Shown here piece by piece: positions 28,763 through 37,988 of a DNA stretch of 64,000 nucleotides. The notes below the pieces were generated by a model that worked only from the letters and a program-made list of their open reading frames with translations, was not told the origin of the DNA and ran no database searches. The stretch covers positions 62,001 to 126,000 of the forward strand of contig CAVTBJ010000002.1 in NCBI GenBank assembly GCA_963732925.1, in the 5' to 3' direction. Position 1 is the first letter of the stretch, and each line of letters begins with the position of its first letter. The position numbers and the translations under genes are program-made. This DNA comes from DASZRZ01 sp963732925 (lineage in GTDB: Bacteria; Acidobacteriota; Terriglobia; Terriglobales; Acidobacteriaceae).

Positions 28763-30010
28763 CTAAGGCAACGGCACCACGGAAACCATTTCCCCCGCCG
28801 CTATCGACTCCCGGTCCGGCGGGACCACCAGCAGGCAGTTCGCGCGAGCTGCCGTCACCACGTCGCCCGATCCCTGCCAGGGCAGCCGCTCCACTGCGGC
28901 GCGATCGAATTCGCCGCTGAGGAGCGCGGGAAGAAAACGCGTGAGTCCCGTCCTGGTGCGCACTTCCTGTTTCAGGCGCGCCTTCAGAAAGACCAGCGGC
29001 TCGGGAACCGCTCCTGCGAGCGCCGCGATCACCGGGCGCACGAACAGATGAAAGGTGACGTAGGTGGAGACGGGATTCCCGGGCAGCCCGAAAAAGCACA
29101 CCGGAAGCGATTCCCGGGAGGGCCGAATCCTGCCGAATACCAGCGGCCTCCCCGGCTGAATCAGCGTGCCGGTAAAGAAAAACTCCGCGCCCAGTCCGGC
29201 GAGCACCGGCTCGACCAGATCGTACTTGCCCGCCGAAACTCCGCCGGCAAGAAGCAGCAAATCGCTCTGCAGGCCTTCCTGCAATCTCGCGCGCAGCGAT
29301 TCCGCAGTGTCGCGCACGATGGGCAGCCGAAGTGGAATCGCGCCTGCGGAGGCCACCTGGGCAGCCAGCGCATAGCCATTGGAGTTGCGAATCTGGACGG
29401 GTCCGGGCTGCTCTTCCACTTCCACTAACTCGTCCCCGGTAGCCAGGATGGCGACTCGGGGGCGGGCGAACACCCAGAGCCGGGCTTTCCCTACGGAAGC
29501 TGCCACAGCAATCGCTGCCGGCGTGAGGGGGCTTCCGGCGCGAAGCAGAATATCTCCGCGGCGGGCTTCCGCGCCCAGAGGAACAACATTTTCTCCGCAG
29601 GAGACAGAGTGGAGGATCTCGACATCGTTTCCCTGGCGCCGGGTGCGCTCCACCATCACCACGGCGTCGGCGCCCGGCGGCAGGGCGGCGCCGGTCATGA
29701 TCTCGGCCGCCTGGTGCTGCGCAATGGTGACATCGGGGGCGGTTCCGGCGGGAATTTCCGCCACTATGCGAAGGACGGTGGGAACCTCCGCAATGTCAGT
29801 TGAGCGAACCGCAAAACCATCGCGGGCAGAGCGCGGAAATGGAGGCAGGTCGCGATCAGCCTTCGTATCCTCTGCCAGAATGCGTCCCGCAGCGGCCTCC
29901 AGGGAAATTGCTTCCGTTTCCCGCGGCCCAAGCGCCGCAGCCTCATGCTGGACGGCACGATAGGCCTCCTCAAAGGACAGCACCGACTCTCGGGCAGGGC
30001 TTCCGGGCAT
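28763..30010 (-). CDS. moeA: Molybdopterin molybdenumtransferase
   Basis: Inserts molybdate into adenylylated molybdopterin. The 415 residues show the MoeA order: N-terminal domain (SFEEAYRAVQHEAA, DLPPFPRSARDGFAV), TGAALPPGADAVVMVERT, then the MoCF-binding domain VAILATGDELVEVEEQPGP, RNSNGYALAAQV, LLLAGGVSAGKYDLVEPVL, and FGLPGNPVSTYVTFHLFVRP. A C-terminal domain IV follows. With moaC downstream it forms a small moco operon. No molybdoenzyme is encoded in the window. Confidence 0.96.
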   Translation of the reverse strand: MPGSPARESVLSFEEAYRAVQHEAAALGPRETEAISLEAAAGRILAEDTKADRDLPPFPRSARDGFAVRSTDIAEVPTVLRIVAEIPAGTAPDVTIAQHQAAEIMTGAALPPGADAVVMVERTRRQGNDVEILHSVSCGENVVPLGAEARRGDILLRAGSPLTPAAIAVAASVGKARLWVFARPRVAILATGDELVEVEEQPGPVQIRNSNGYALAAQVASAGAIPLRLPIVRDTAESLRARLQEGLQSDLLLLAGGVSAGKYDLVEPVLAGLGAEFFFTGTLIQPGRPLVFGRIRPSRESLPVCFFGLPGNPVSTYVTFHLFVRPVIAALAGAVPEPLVFLKARLKQEVRTRTGLTRFLPALLSGEFDRAAVERLPWQGSGDVVTAARANCLLVVPPDRESIAAGEMVSVVPLP

Positions 30011-30087
30011 GAGAGCCTTAGATTGTACTCTCTGCGCTGGCGGCGGGCAGAAAGTGACAACTGACGATCTGCCGCTCCCAAAAAAAA

Positions 30088-30110
30088 CGGCGCAGGAAAA
30101 ACCTGCGCCG
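30088..30110 (-). terminator. Intrinsic terminator after the TPR protein gene
   Basis: A perfect 9-bp stem CGGCGCAGG / CCTGCGCCG with a five-base A loop (T on the minus strand) is followed on the minus strand by eight T residues (30087-30080). It lies about 40 bases after the stop at 30149 and is the clearest terminator in the window. Confidence 0.9.
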
Positions 30111-30148
30111 CGAGAAAAGAAGCTCGTGAGAATGACGTCCTTACTTTT

Positions 30149-31285
30149 TCAGTGTTTCGCGGATTTCTGTTTACCGAACGTGGTCTGCACCTTGCCTCCG
30201 ATGCTGGCCAGCATCTCCTTGGCGGCACCGGCAAACTCGCCGTTCGGTTGCAGCTCCAAGTACTTGTTGAAGGCTTCCTCCGTCCCCGCCGGGGCGATCA
30301 TCTTGCCATCCTGCAGCGTGGATTTGCCGACCATGTTAACGCCCTTCCAGTAGTAGGCATCCGCGCGCGTAGGATCGGCCGCAATGGCCTTATCAAACGC
30401 GGCAACCGCCGCGTCCACCTTGCCGCTGTTGGTCATTACCGCGCCGGTATTGAAGTAGTACTTAGCCGCGTTGGCGGGATCCAGCTGGGCGGCCTTGTCG
30501 TACGCCGCAGCCGCCTCGTCCGTCTTGTTCATGCGCCCGTAAGCCTGGCCCATGTTGTTGTAGTAAGCGGCCACCTGTGCCGGTGAGGCCTTCGGGCCGG
30601 CAGTGTCAATCGCTTTCTGGTAATCCTGAACGGCCGCGGTGGAAAGCTCCGTGCGCTGTTGCGGATCGGTTGCCTTGGCGCCCGCCAGGCGCTCATATTC
30701 GCCCAGCTTGGACCAGAGCACGTCACGCGTCCCGTCCGCCGCCGTCGCCTGTTTCATCACGCTGATTGCCTGGTCGAGATTGCCGGCCTGCTCCGCCGCA
30801 TTGGCCTGAGCAATCAGGTCGTTCAATTGCTTTACTTTGGAAGCTTCTTCCTGATTCTTCTTATTGGCCTCGATGGCTTCCTGCAGTTGTTTCTTTTGCT
30901 CGTCGGTCATTCCCTTGGTGGAAACATTCTCCGGCGCCTGCCCCTGCTGAGCCTGAGCTCTTTCCAGGGTGATGGGCAGGTCGTTCTCGGTAATTTTCAC
31001 CGGGAATCCAGTGATCTGGTAAATCTGCTTGCCATCCCGCAGCACCTTGACCGTGTACATGCCCAGCATGACGCCGAGGGAGACGAATTCGCCCTTTTTA
31101 TTGGTCTTCAAGCTATATTTGCGGCCGTTTTCCGTCCCCAGCAACTGCACTTGCAGGTTCGGAACCGGGTTACCATCGGCGTCCTTCACCATTCCCCGCA
31201 CCTCTCCCAGCTGCGCCAGGGCCGCGGGCACCCACAGCGAGGCCAGCACAATCGTAACCATGGCCATCACGAGCTTGCGTTTCAT
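30149..31285 (-). CDS. Secreted TPR protein with carboxypeptidase-regulatory-like domain
   Basis: Predicted exported protein of 378 residues. Signal peptide MKRKLVMAMVTIVLASLWVP followed by AALA, with cleavage before QLGEV. A carboxypeptidase-regulatory-like beta domain (about 25-105: VRGMVKDADGNPVPNLQVQLLG, KKGEFVSLGVMLG) comes next, then a charged Gln/Lys helix (TDEQKKQLQEAIEANKKNQEE) and about four TPR units (LDQAISVMKQATAA, AAYYNNMGQAYGRMNKTDEA, AAKYYFNTGAVMTNSGKVDA, DAYYWKGVNMVG). ATG 31285 has GGAGG five bases upstream. Periplasmic scaffold role inferred. A strong terminator follows, so it is probably monocistronic. Confidence 0.85.
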   Translation of the reverse strand: MKRKLVMAMVTIVLASLWVPAALAQLGEVRGMVKDADGNPVPNLQVQLLGTENGRKYSLKTNKKGEFVSLGVMLGMYTVKVLRDGKQIYQITGFPVKITENDLPITLERAQAQQGQAPENVSTKGMTDEQKKQLQEAIEANKKNQEEASKVKQLNDLIAQANAAEQAGNLDQAISVMKQATAADGTRDVLWSKLGEYERLAGAKATDPQQRTELSTAAVQDYQKAIDTAGPKASPAQVAAYYNNMGQAYGRMNKTDEAAAAYDKAAQLDPANAAKYYFNTGAVMTNSGKVDAAVAAFDKAIAADPTRADAYYWKGVNMVGKSTLQDGKMIAPAGTEEAFNKYLELQPNGEFAGAAKEMLASIGGKVQTTFGKQKSAKH

Positions 31286-31351
31286 GTATCCCTCCGGAAC
31301 TTGTCTCTGGAGCGCACACCAGCGCCCGCATTTTACCAGCAAATCCTGTTC

Positions 31352-32110
31352 TTAGCGCTCACCCTTCGCTAGTGAGTGGTCGTACAGCAGCGGATCCACC
31401 GCTCCCGCAGCCTCAAAGCCGCGCTGGCGCAACTGGCAGCTCTCGCATCTGCCGCAGGCGCGATCCTCGCGACTATAGCAGGACCATGTTAGCTCCAGCG
31501 GGGCGTTCAATTCCAGTCCGAGGCGTACGATTTCCGCCTTCCGCAGCCCGATCAGCGGGGTCTGAATTTCGATCCGGCCCTCCCGCGTCCCGGCTCGAAT
31601 CACCTCATTGAACGCTCGGTAGTATTCGGGACGGCAGTCGGGATAGCCGGAGCTGTCCTGCTCCACCGCGCCAATCAAAATCGTGCCCGCTCCCAGCACC
31701 TCGGCCCAGCTCACGGCAACGGCAAGAAAATGCGCGTTGCGGAAGGGGACATAGGTGATGGGGATATCCGAAGAAGCGGATGGCACGGAACCTTCGCCAC
31801 CAGATTGGTGCGGCTTGCGCCCGGCAAACCCGCCAGCCTCCGGCACTTCCAAAGCAGCATCCGTCAGGGCCGAGCCCCCGATTGCCGCCAGAGCTTCATT
31901 GCGCACCACCAGGCGGCGCGCGATCCCCAGGTGATCGCAAATCTGCTGGAAGGCCAGGCGCTCGCGATCTTCGGTTCGCTGCCCGTACAGGATATGCAGT
32001 GCGGAGGCCTGGTAGTCGCGGGCTGCCAGCGCGGCGCAGACGCAGGAGTCCATCCCCCCGCTCAGCAGAACGACGGCGCCCGGCTTGCTTGCCATGGAGT
32101 TGTTGCTCAT
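31352..32110 (-). CDS. queC: 7-cyano-7-deazaguanine synthase
   Basis: ATP-dependent enzyme that converts 7-carboxy-7-deazaguanine to preQ0, on the way to queuosine or deazapurine DNA. The PP-loop VVLLSGGMDSCVCAALA, the YVPFRNAHFLAVAVSWAE block, LIGAVEQDSSGYPDCRPEYY, and the C-terminal zinc cysteines (TWSCYSREDRACGRCESC) are all present. The length of 252 is normal. A Gly/Ser/Pro-rich insert occurs between the SALTDAALEVPEAGG and PITYVPF segments. queE and queD lie upstream on the same strand. Confidence 0.95.
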   Translation of the reverse strand: MSNNSMASKPGAVVLLSGGMDSCVCAALAARDYQASALHILYGQRTEDRERLAFQQICDHLGIARRLVVRNEALAAIGGSALTDAALEVPEAGGFAGRKPHQSGGEGSVPSASSDIPITYVPFRNAHFLAVAVSWAEVLGAGTILIGAVEQDSSGYPDCRPEYYRAFNEVIRAGTREGRIEIQTPLIGLRKAEIVRLGLELNAPLELTWSCYSREDRACGRCESCQLRQRGFEAAGAVDPLLYDHSLAKGER

Positions 32111-32221
32111 CTACAAACAACTGCCCGCGACGGAAGAAACGGCATGGATGGAATCGGCTGCCTCTATTTTACGTCGAATTCCCGCGGCGAGAAAACCCGC
32201 GCCAGGCCCCTGCGGAGATTA

Positions 32222-32947
32222 TCAGACACCTTTCAACGCCGGGTCCCAAATGAACTTATGAATCTGCAGGCTGAGGCGAACGTTCAAGCCATCATCGAGA
32301 ATCCACCCAACCAGCAGCCGCGGATCGAGCAGGCAATGAGAGGCATCGCGCGCTCCCGTAGCCTGCTTGTCGAAAGCGGGAGAAAAAAGGACCGAAGCCA
32401 CACGCTCCTGCAACCGGTGCTGACGGACAAAGTCGCGGGCAAATTCGTAATCCTGGCGTCCGGCAAGCACGAACTTCAGCTCATCGCCCGGCGCGAGCGT
32501 GTCCAGGTTTTCCAGGCGGAAGCTGCCTCCCTCCCCGGACTGCGGACATTTGACGTCCACGATCTTGTGGACCGCCGCGGGCACCCGCTCCAGGGGACGC
32601 TCGCCGCTGGTCTCCAGCAAAAGGGTATAGCCGCGCGACAGCAGGCACTCCATCAGGGGGACAAGCTCGCGTTCCTGCAACATGGGCTCGCCCCCAGTGA
32701 TCTCAACCAGGGCCAGGGATTGCGGCCCCGACGATTGCGACCGCCCCGAGGGGGGCGGCAGTGGCGTGAGCCGGCCCACCTCGGCTTCAACTTCTTCCAG
32801 GGTCATGCGCACGCCACCCTGGAAGGTGTACTCGCTATCACACCAGGAGCAGCGCAGGTTGCACCCGGTAAGCCGCACAAACGTGCAGGGCAATCCGGCG
32901 AACGACGATTCTCCCTGCAGCGAACGATAAATTTCGGTGATCTGCAT
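32222..32947 (-). CDS. queE: 7-carboxy-7-deazaguanine synthase
   Basis: Radical SAM enzyme that contracts carboxytetrahydropterin to 7-carboxy-7-deazaguanine. The 241 residues start MQITEIYRSLQGESSFAGLP. The cluster motif TGCNLRCSWCD (C-x3-C-x2-C) and the SAM-binding VEITGGEPMLQ are present, as is the C-terminal LQIHKFIWDPALKGV. A short Pro/Ser-rich insert follows the helix after the cluster. It is the middle gene of queD-queE-queC. Confidence 0.95.
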   Translation of the reverse strand: MQITEIYRSLQGESSFAGLPCTFVRLTGCNLRCSWCDSEYTFQGGVRMTLEEVEAEVGRLTPLPPPSGRSQSSGPQSLALVEITGGEPMLQERELVPLMECLLSRGYTLLLETSGERPLERVPAAVHKIVDVKCPQSGEGGSFRLENLDTLAPGDELKFVLAGRQDYEFARDFVRQHRLQERVASVLFSPAFDKQATGARDASHCLLDPRLLVGWILDDGLNVRLSLQIHKFIWDPALKGV

Positions 32948-33051
32948 GGAACTCTTACGTCATCGGGTGCGAGATTGGTCTCCTCGGAGGTTGCGCTCTG
33001 AAAAAAGGCTAGCCCGGTCCCCGTGACTCGACGACTCCGTGGCTCAGCCGC

Positions 33052-33433
33052 TTAATCCTCGAAGTAGGTTGCAGTGGTCGTATCCGTTTCCCACACCTTG
33101 ACCTGTTTGACCTCCACGCGGCCCTGAGTGCGCTCCGGCCAGCAGGGAAGCCACTTCGCGAAAGAAATATTTGGCCATATTCTCCGCCGAAGGGTTGAGA
33201 GTCTGGAAGGGCTCAATGTCGTTGAGGAACTGGTGATCCATGCGCTCGATGACCTTGTTCATCGCCAGTTTCAGGTCCTTGAAGTCATAGAGCAGGCCGA
33301 TGTTATCCAGTTCGTTGCCGGACAAGGTGATGCACACCTTGTAATTGTGACCGTGCGGATTTTCACACTTGCCCCGATACCCGCGCAAGGCATGTCCGGC
33401 GGCAAAACTTTCCTCGACGCTAACTTCGAACAT
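33052..33433 (-). CDS. queD: 6-carboxy-5,6,7,8-tetrahydropterin synthase (one apparent frameshift)
   Basis: Second enzyme of the queuosine pathway, acting on dihydroneopterin triphosphate. Zinc ligands His14, His27 and His29 and catalytic Cys23 are visible in FAAGHALRGYRGKCENPHGHNY. The frame breaks near 33139, where one extra C (G in the coding sense) stands in CCGGCC. Removing it gives SLLPERTQGRVEVKQVKVWE and the proper C-terminus TTTATYFED with stop at 33052. The uncorrected frame ends at 33044 with an unrelated tail. First gene of the que cluster. Confidence 0.9.
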
Positions 33434-33600
33434 AGTTCCTCTGTTTGCTCAGCTTCCGATGCGGCCTTCTCCCCCGGAGGACGCAAGACAGCCGGATCCA
33501 CATCCGGCGCGCAGCCATAATTCAGAGGGGGCACCTGCAATCGGTAACAATTCTATTGTAGCGTTTTCGGGGTCGCAGTACTCAGCCGCCGGCCTGCGGT

Positions 33601-34932
33601 CTACTTTGCAGCCGCCACGCGCGCCTGCATCTCTTCCAGCGTGTAGCCCTTGGTTTCCGGGTAGAAGAACAGCACCACGAAGAACTGCATCACCATCATG
33701 AAAGCAAAGAAGACGAACGGATACGCCCCGGAGGACGCCGCCATGACGGGGAAAATTCCTGAGATCACGGCGTTCATGAACCAGTGAGAGAAGGCTCCCA
33801 GGCTTTGCCCCTTGGCCCGCACGGTGTTGGGGAAGACCTCGCTGATGTACACCCAGATCACCGCGCCCTGCGAGACGGAGAAGAAGGCAATAAAGGACAC
33901 CAGGAGCCAGAGCAGCAGACTGCGATGCTGGCCGGTGAAAAAGATTCCGGCCACGCCAGCCAGGCTGACCGCGGTTCCCACCGATCCGATCAGAAGCAAA
34001 GTCTTCCGGCCCAGGGAATCGATGACGGCCATGGCGACAATGGTGAAAACCAGAAGCGTGACTCCCACCACTACCGCCTGCAAATTCCCCGAAAGCTTGC
34101 TGTAACCGGCAAAGGAGAAAATATCGTTCAGGTAATACAACAGGGCGTTGATGCCCGAGAGCTGATTGAACATGCCGATGCTGACAGCGAGAAAGATGGG
34201 ATAGGCATATTTCGGAGAGAACAGCTTTTCGGCTTTCTGCCGCTGTTCCACATCGACGGACTCGACGATCCCCCGCAGGTCGCGCTCGGAGTTCTGGTCT
34301 CCTGTGAGCTCGAGCACGCTGCGGGCTTCCGGCACCCGCCCCTTTTTCACCAGCCAGCGCGGACTGCGGGGAATGGTAAACAGCATCAGGAAGAAAAATG
34401 CCGCTGGAACCGCCGCCACGCCCAGTGACCAGCGCCACTCGGCAGCTCCCAGGTGTTGCAGGGCAATGACGTAGTTGGAAAAGTAGGCCAGCAGGATACC
34501 CACCACTACGTTGAGCTGAAAGAATCCTACCAGCCGCCCCCGCAGCTTGGCAGGCGCGATTTCCGCGATGTACATGGGGCCGAGCACGGAGGAGCCGCCG
34601 ATGGCCAGTCCGCCCACGAAGCGAAAGGCGAGCAGCGCGTCCCAGTTCCAGGCGGCGGCGCAGCCGAGTGCAGAGATGACGTACCAGAGAGCGATGACGC
34701 GCAGGCTGTCGCGTCGTCCGTAGCGATCCCCCAACACCCCGGCCACCATCGCACCCAGCACCGTTCCCCACAAGGCGCTGGCCACGGTCACGCCCAGCAG
34801 TGTTGGGGACAGGTGAAAGAGGCTTTTCAGCGCGGCCGTGGCGCCGGAAATAACGGCGGTATCAAACCCGAAGAGCAGCCCGCCCAGAGCCGCTACCACG
34901 GTGCTCTTCACCAATAACGCATTCAGCTTCAT
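33601..34932 (-). CDS. MFS sugar porter (XylE/GLUT type)
   Basis: Twelve-helix sugar:proton symporter or facilitator of 443 residues. Hallmarks: ALGGLLFGFDTAVISGA in helix 1, GDRYGRRDSLR loop, PRSPRWLVKKGR after helix 6, QLSGINALLYYLN in helix 7, DSLGRKTLLLIG, and PETKGYTLEEMQ at the C-terminus. The start is ATG 34932, preceded by AGGAAG; a longer upstream frame is rejected. It follows a ROK-family sugar kinase by 28 bases, so the pair imports and phosphorylates a hexose, likely glucose (inference). Confidence 0.94.
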   Translation of the reverse strand: MKLNALLVKSTVVAALGGLLFGFDTAVISGATAALKSLFHLSPTLLGVTVASALWGTVLGAMVAGVLGDRYGRRDSLRVIALWYVISALGCAAAWNWDALLAFRFVGGLAIGGSSVLGPMYIAEIAPAKLRGRLVGFFQLNVVVGILLAYFSNYVIALQHLGAAEWRWSLGVAAVPAAFFFLMLFTIPRSPRWLVKKGRVPEARSVLELTGDQNSERDLRGIVESVDVEQRQKAEKLFSPKYAYPIFLAVSIGMFNQLSGINALLYYLNDIFSFAGYSKLSGNLQAVVVGVTLLVFTIVAMAVIDSLGRKTLLLIGSVGTAVSLAGVAGIFFTGQHRSLLLWLLVSFIAFFSVSQGAVIWVYISEVFPNTVRAKGQSLGAFSHWFMNAVISGIFPVMAASSGAYPFVFFAFMMVMQFFVVLFFYPETKGYTLEEMQARVAAAK

Positions 34933-34960
34933 AGAGCTTCCTGGAGCAATGGGTTCCGTC

Positions 34961-35944
34961 CTAGCCAGCCACGTGCGCCTGCTCTCCGCGAAATAGCGCC
35001 GCGCCACCGGCAATCCCGGCGTCGGCGCCATATTTTGCCCGTACCAGGGGGATTTCCTGGGAGCGCTGGTTGATGCAGTGGCGCGGGAGCTGCTCGCGAA
35101 TGTAGCCGAAAAAACAGCTCATCAGTTGCGAAAGGCCGCCTCCGAAAATAAGGACGTCCGGCTCCAGCAGGTCGATGATGTTGCCCAGCCACACGGCCAG
35201 CAGATCCGCTGTCTCTTGCAGTACCGCCGTGGCCAGCTCATCGCCATGGCTGAAGGCTTCGCCTACGACGCTGGTTCCGACCTGCTCGATGTTGCCAGCG
35301 GCAAGTTCCAGCATCAGGGAGGTTTGCGGAGCTTGCGATAGCCGCTGGCGGGCGCGCTGAGCAATTGCCGGCCCCGAGCAGTAGACTTCAATGCAACCGC
35401 GTTTGCCGCATTGACATTGCGGGCCGCGATAGTCGATGGTGACGTGCCCGCCCTCGGCGGCGCCGCCGGTGCGACCGTGATAAATCCGCTGATCGAAAAC
35501 GATGCCGGCGCCCACGCCGGTTCCCAGGGTAGTGTAGAACACGTTCCGGTATCCCACGCCGCTTCCCCAGACGGCTTCCGCCAGGGCGGCAGCGTCGCCG
35601 TCGTTGTCAACTCGCACGGGAAGGGAAAAGACGGCCTGCACCGCATCCGCCAGCGGGAAGTTGCGCCAGCAGGGCAAATTGGGGGGATTGAGAACCATCC
35701 CGTTGCGGGGATCGAGAGGTCCGGGAGAACAGATTCCAATTCCCATGGGCGAGGCCTGCATTTCCCGGGCGGCGCTGCGAACCTCCTGAATAGCGCGTTT
35801 CACCGCCTCCAGTCCCCTCTGCGCGTCGCCCCCGGCGACCATGGGACTACGCGTCTGAAACAAGATGCGGCCGGAGTCGTCCACAAGACCGGACGCGATC
35901 TTTGTGCCTCCAATATCGACGCCGATGATGGAGCCGGCTTTCAT
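34961..35944 (-). CDS. ROK-family sugar kinase, probable glucokinase
   Basis: ATP-dependent hexose kinase of 327 residues. The ATP phosphate loop is IIGVDIGGTKIASGL. The catalytic and sugar-binding segment RVDNDGDAAALAEAVWG contains the expected Asp. The glucose contact GAAEGGHVTIDYRGPQC and the zinc motif CQCGKRGCIEVYCSG are conserved. No helix-turn-helix precedes the kinase domain, so it is an enzyme rather than a NagC-type repressor. It is the first gene of the kinase-transporter pair. Confidence 0.92.
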   Translation of the reverse strand: MKAGSIIGVDIGGTKIASGLVDDSGRILFQTRSPMVAGGDAQRGLEAVKRAIQEVRSAAREMQASPMGIGICSPGPLDPRNGMVLNPPNLPCWRNFPLADAVQAVFSLPVRVDNDGDAAALAEAVWGSGVGYRNVFYTTLGTGVGAGIVFDQRIYHGRTGGAAEGGHVTIDYRGPQCQCGKRGCIEVYCSGPAIAQRARQRLSQAPQTSLMLELAAGNIEQVGTSVVGEAFSHGDELATAVLQETADLLAVWLGNIIDLLEPDVLIFGGGLSQLMSCFFGYIREQLPRHCINQRSQEIPLVRAKYGADAGIAGGAALFRGEQAHVAG

Positions 35945-36107
35945 GGTCCCGGAAGGATATCAGGCTGAGCAAGAACAGGGGAAAGTGCGTGGGAGCATCC
36001 CCGTCCGCCCGGTTCCTTGCCGGACCGGGGCCTCAAGCCACGCGGAAAACCATCCAAGAGCCATCTCTACACACCCCGCTCAAGGACGTGTTAGGGTTCG
36101 GACACCC

Positions 36108-36599
36108 ATGGCTTCCCTGCTTTCCTCGAACGGCGACCTGCAATTGAACGTGCGCCTGCTGAAAACGACCCTCGATCCCTTTCAACAGGACCTGGAGTGG
36201 TTTGAGTACGAAGTGTCGGTCGAAGGAGGACTGCAGGATGAGGAGACCGAGACAAGCGCGCGGCCGGCGCTCCACACTGCGGTTCAGGGCAAGCTCAACC
36301 GCCAGGAATTCCAGCAGCTACTGCGCGACCTGGACGCGCTTCTCGGCCCCAGCCAGCCCATGCGGTTCGAAGCGGCGGACCTGAAGTTCTATTTCGAGTG
36401 GTCCCACGAAACGCCTTCGGTGTATCTGCTGATCACCTGGTTTGATCTGGCGCTGTCCGCGCGCACTTTGGAGCAACGCTTTCCCACTGCACACAATGGC
36501 TACCGCTTCCTGGCCGACCGCGAATCGCTGCAGGGATTCCGCCGGCAGCTGGAAGCGGAATTCCGCCGGCCTGCCTCCGCACCGAGCCGTCCTGTATAG
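36108..36599 (+). CDS. Hypothetical protein, 163 aa
   Basis: Acidic soluble-looking product starting at ATG 36108. It contains LQLNVRLLKTTLDPFQQDLEWFEYEVSVEGG, then RQEFQQLLRDLDALLGPSQPM and FEAADLKFYFEWSHETPSVYLLITWFDL, giving a beta-rich core with a central helix (each segment read directly). The layout faintly recalls WapI-type immunity proteins, but I would not assign that. It is divergent from the ROK kinase and convergent with moeZ, with no partner. No signal peptide. Confidence 0.65.
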   Translation: MASLLSSNGDLQLNVRLLKTTLDPFQQDLEWFEYEVSVEGGLQDEETETSARPALHTAVQGKLNRQEFQQLLRDLDALLGPSQPMRFEAADLKFYFEWSHETPSVYLLITWFDLALSARTLEQRFPTAHNGYRFLADRESLQGFRRQLEAEFRRPASAPSRPV

Positions 36600-36701
36600 G
36601 GTCCGTGAGTTCCCTCCGGCAATGTGTGCAGCGAGCGCTTTGTCGAAGTCACCCGCGGAGCCGGATCAACCCGGATCAACTTTGAGCTCCCCCAAAAGAA
36701 A

Positions 36702-36727
36702 AAGCCCGGACCATCTGGTCCGGGCTT
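36702..36727 (-). terminator. Intrinsic terminator after the moeZ operon
   Basis: A perfect 11-bp stem AAGCCCGGACC / GGTCCGGGCTT with the loop ATCT. On the minus strand it is followed by TTTCTTTTGG, right after the moeZ stop at 36744. It closes the cysM-mec-cysO-moeZ run. Confidence 0.88.
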
Positions 36728-36743
36728 GGGAAAGTAACTGCGG

Positions 36744-37914
36744 TCAGTACTTGGGCATGGAAGGGTCGACCTTGTCCGCCCACGCCAGCACGCCACCAGT
36801 CAGGTTCTTCACCTTCTGGAAGCCAGCTTGGCGCAGGAATTCCACCGCCTTGGCGCTGCGCGCGCCTGAACGGCAGTGGGCGATGATCTCCTTGCTGGAA
36901 TCCAGCTCGTGCACGCGCTTGGGCAGGTCGCCCAGCGGAATCAGATGCCCATTCAGGTTGCAGATCTGGTATTCGTGGGGCTCGCGCACGTCCAAAATAA
37001 ACAGATCGTCGCCCCGATCTAGCCGCTGCTTAAGTTCTTCCACGCCGATGGCAGGAACACCATTTTCCACTGGTTTCTCTTCTCCTCGGATGCCGCAAAA
37101 TTCGTTGTAGTCGATCAGTTCATGAATCGTGGGATTCTTGCCGCACGCCGGGCATTCGGGATTCTTCTGAAGTTTCAGCTCGCGGAAGCGCATGGCCAGC
37201 GCGTCCACCAGCACCAGGCGTCCGATCAGGGGATCGCCCGCGCCCAGGATCAGCTTGATCGCTTCGGTGGCCTGCATCACTCCCACCAGCCCAGGCAGAA
37301 TGCCAAGCACGCCGCCCTCGGCGCAAGACGGAACCAGTCCCGGCGGAGGCGGCTCAGGATAGAGGCAGCGGTAGCACGGCCCTTCCTTGGTGGCGAAGAT
37401 GCTTACCTGTCCCTCGAAGCGGAAGATCGAGCCATAGACATTCGGCTTGCCGGTCAGCACGCAGGCATCGTTCACCAGGTAGCGGGTGGGAAAGTTGTCA
37501 GTGCCGTCCACGATGATGTCGAACTCGCGGAATAATTCCAGCGCGTTGGCACTGTTCAGGCGCGTATCAAGAGGACGAATCTCGACGTTGGGATTGATCG
37601 CCCGCAGCTTGTCGGCCGCCGAATCCAGCTTCTTGCGGCCCACATCGGCGGTGCGCATGGATGATCTGCCGCTGCAGGTTGGTGAAGTCCACCACGTCGA
37701 AGTCCACCACGCCCAGCGTGCCCACTCCCGCCGCGCCAAGGTACAGCGCAAGCGGAGAGCCGAGTCCGCCGGCGCCAATGCACAGCACCTTCGCCGCCTT
37801 GAGCTTCAGCTGCCCTTCCATGCCCACCTCGGGCATGATCAGGTGGCGCGAATAGCGCAGAATCTCTTCGTTGGTGAGCGAAACTCCCTGCGGAGCTTGC
37901 GTCAAAGTAGCCAT
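36744..37914 (-). CDS. moeZ: MoeZ/MoeBR: E1-like adenylyltransferase fused to rhodanese (one apparent frameshift)
   Basis: Adenylates the C-terminal glycine of a ubiquitin-like sulfur carrier and transfers sulfur to it. The N-terminal ThiF/MoeB domain has YSRHLIMPEVGMEGQLKL, the ATP motif VLCIGAGGLGSPLALYLGAAG, NLQRQIIH, FDIIVDGTDNFPTRYLVND, and zinc cysteines (CYRC, CPACG). The C-terminal rhodanese has FILDVREPHEYQ and the active loop IIAHCRSGARSAKAVEFL. The frame breaks near 37651-37656: removing one base gives IIHATADVGRKKL. About 390 residues after correction. It is the last gene of the sulfur-carrier operon and sits 75 bases after the carrier gene. Confidence 0.93.
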
Positions 37915-37944
37915 AAAAACCGGGCAATCGGGCCATGGAGCGAT

Positions 37945-37982
37945 GTGTCATTCCGGGTCCAAAACAAATGACCCGATGACAC
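37945..37982. other. Hairpin between the sulfur-carrier gene and moeZ
   Basis: GTGTCATTCCGGGTC (37945-37959) pairs with GACCCGATGACAC (37970-37982) over the loop CAAAACAAAT, with two bulged bases. No U run follows on the minus strand. It fills most of the 74-base gap inside an otherwise same-strand operon. It could stabilise the upstream message, attenuate moeZ, or be a repeat remnant. Confidence 0.5.
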
Positions 37983-37988
37983 AATCAA

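Noticed and set aside
28683..29099. moaC extended upstream to 29099.
   Set aside because: The added sequence overlaps moeA in another frame and has no homology to MoaC. MPKKLSHYDRSG at 28682 is the family start.
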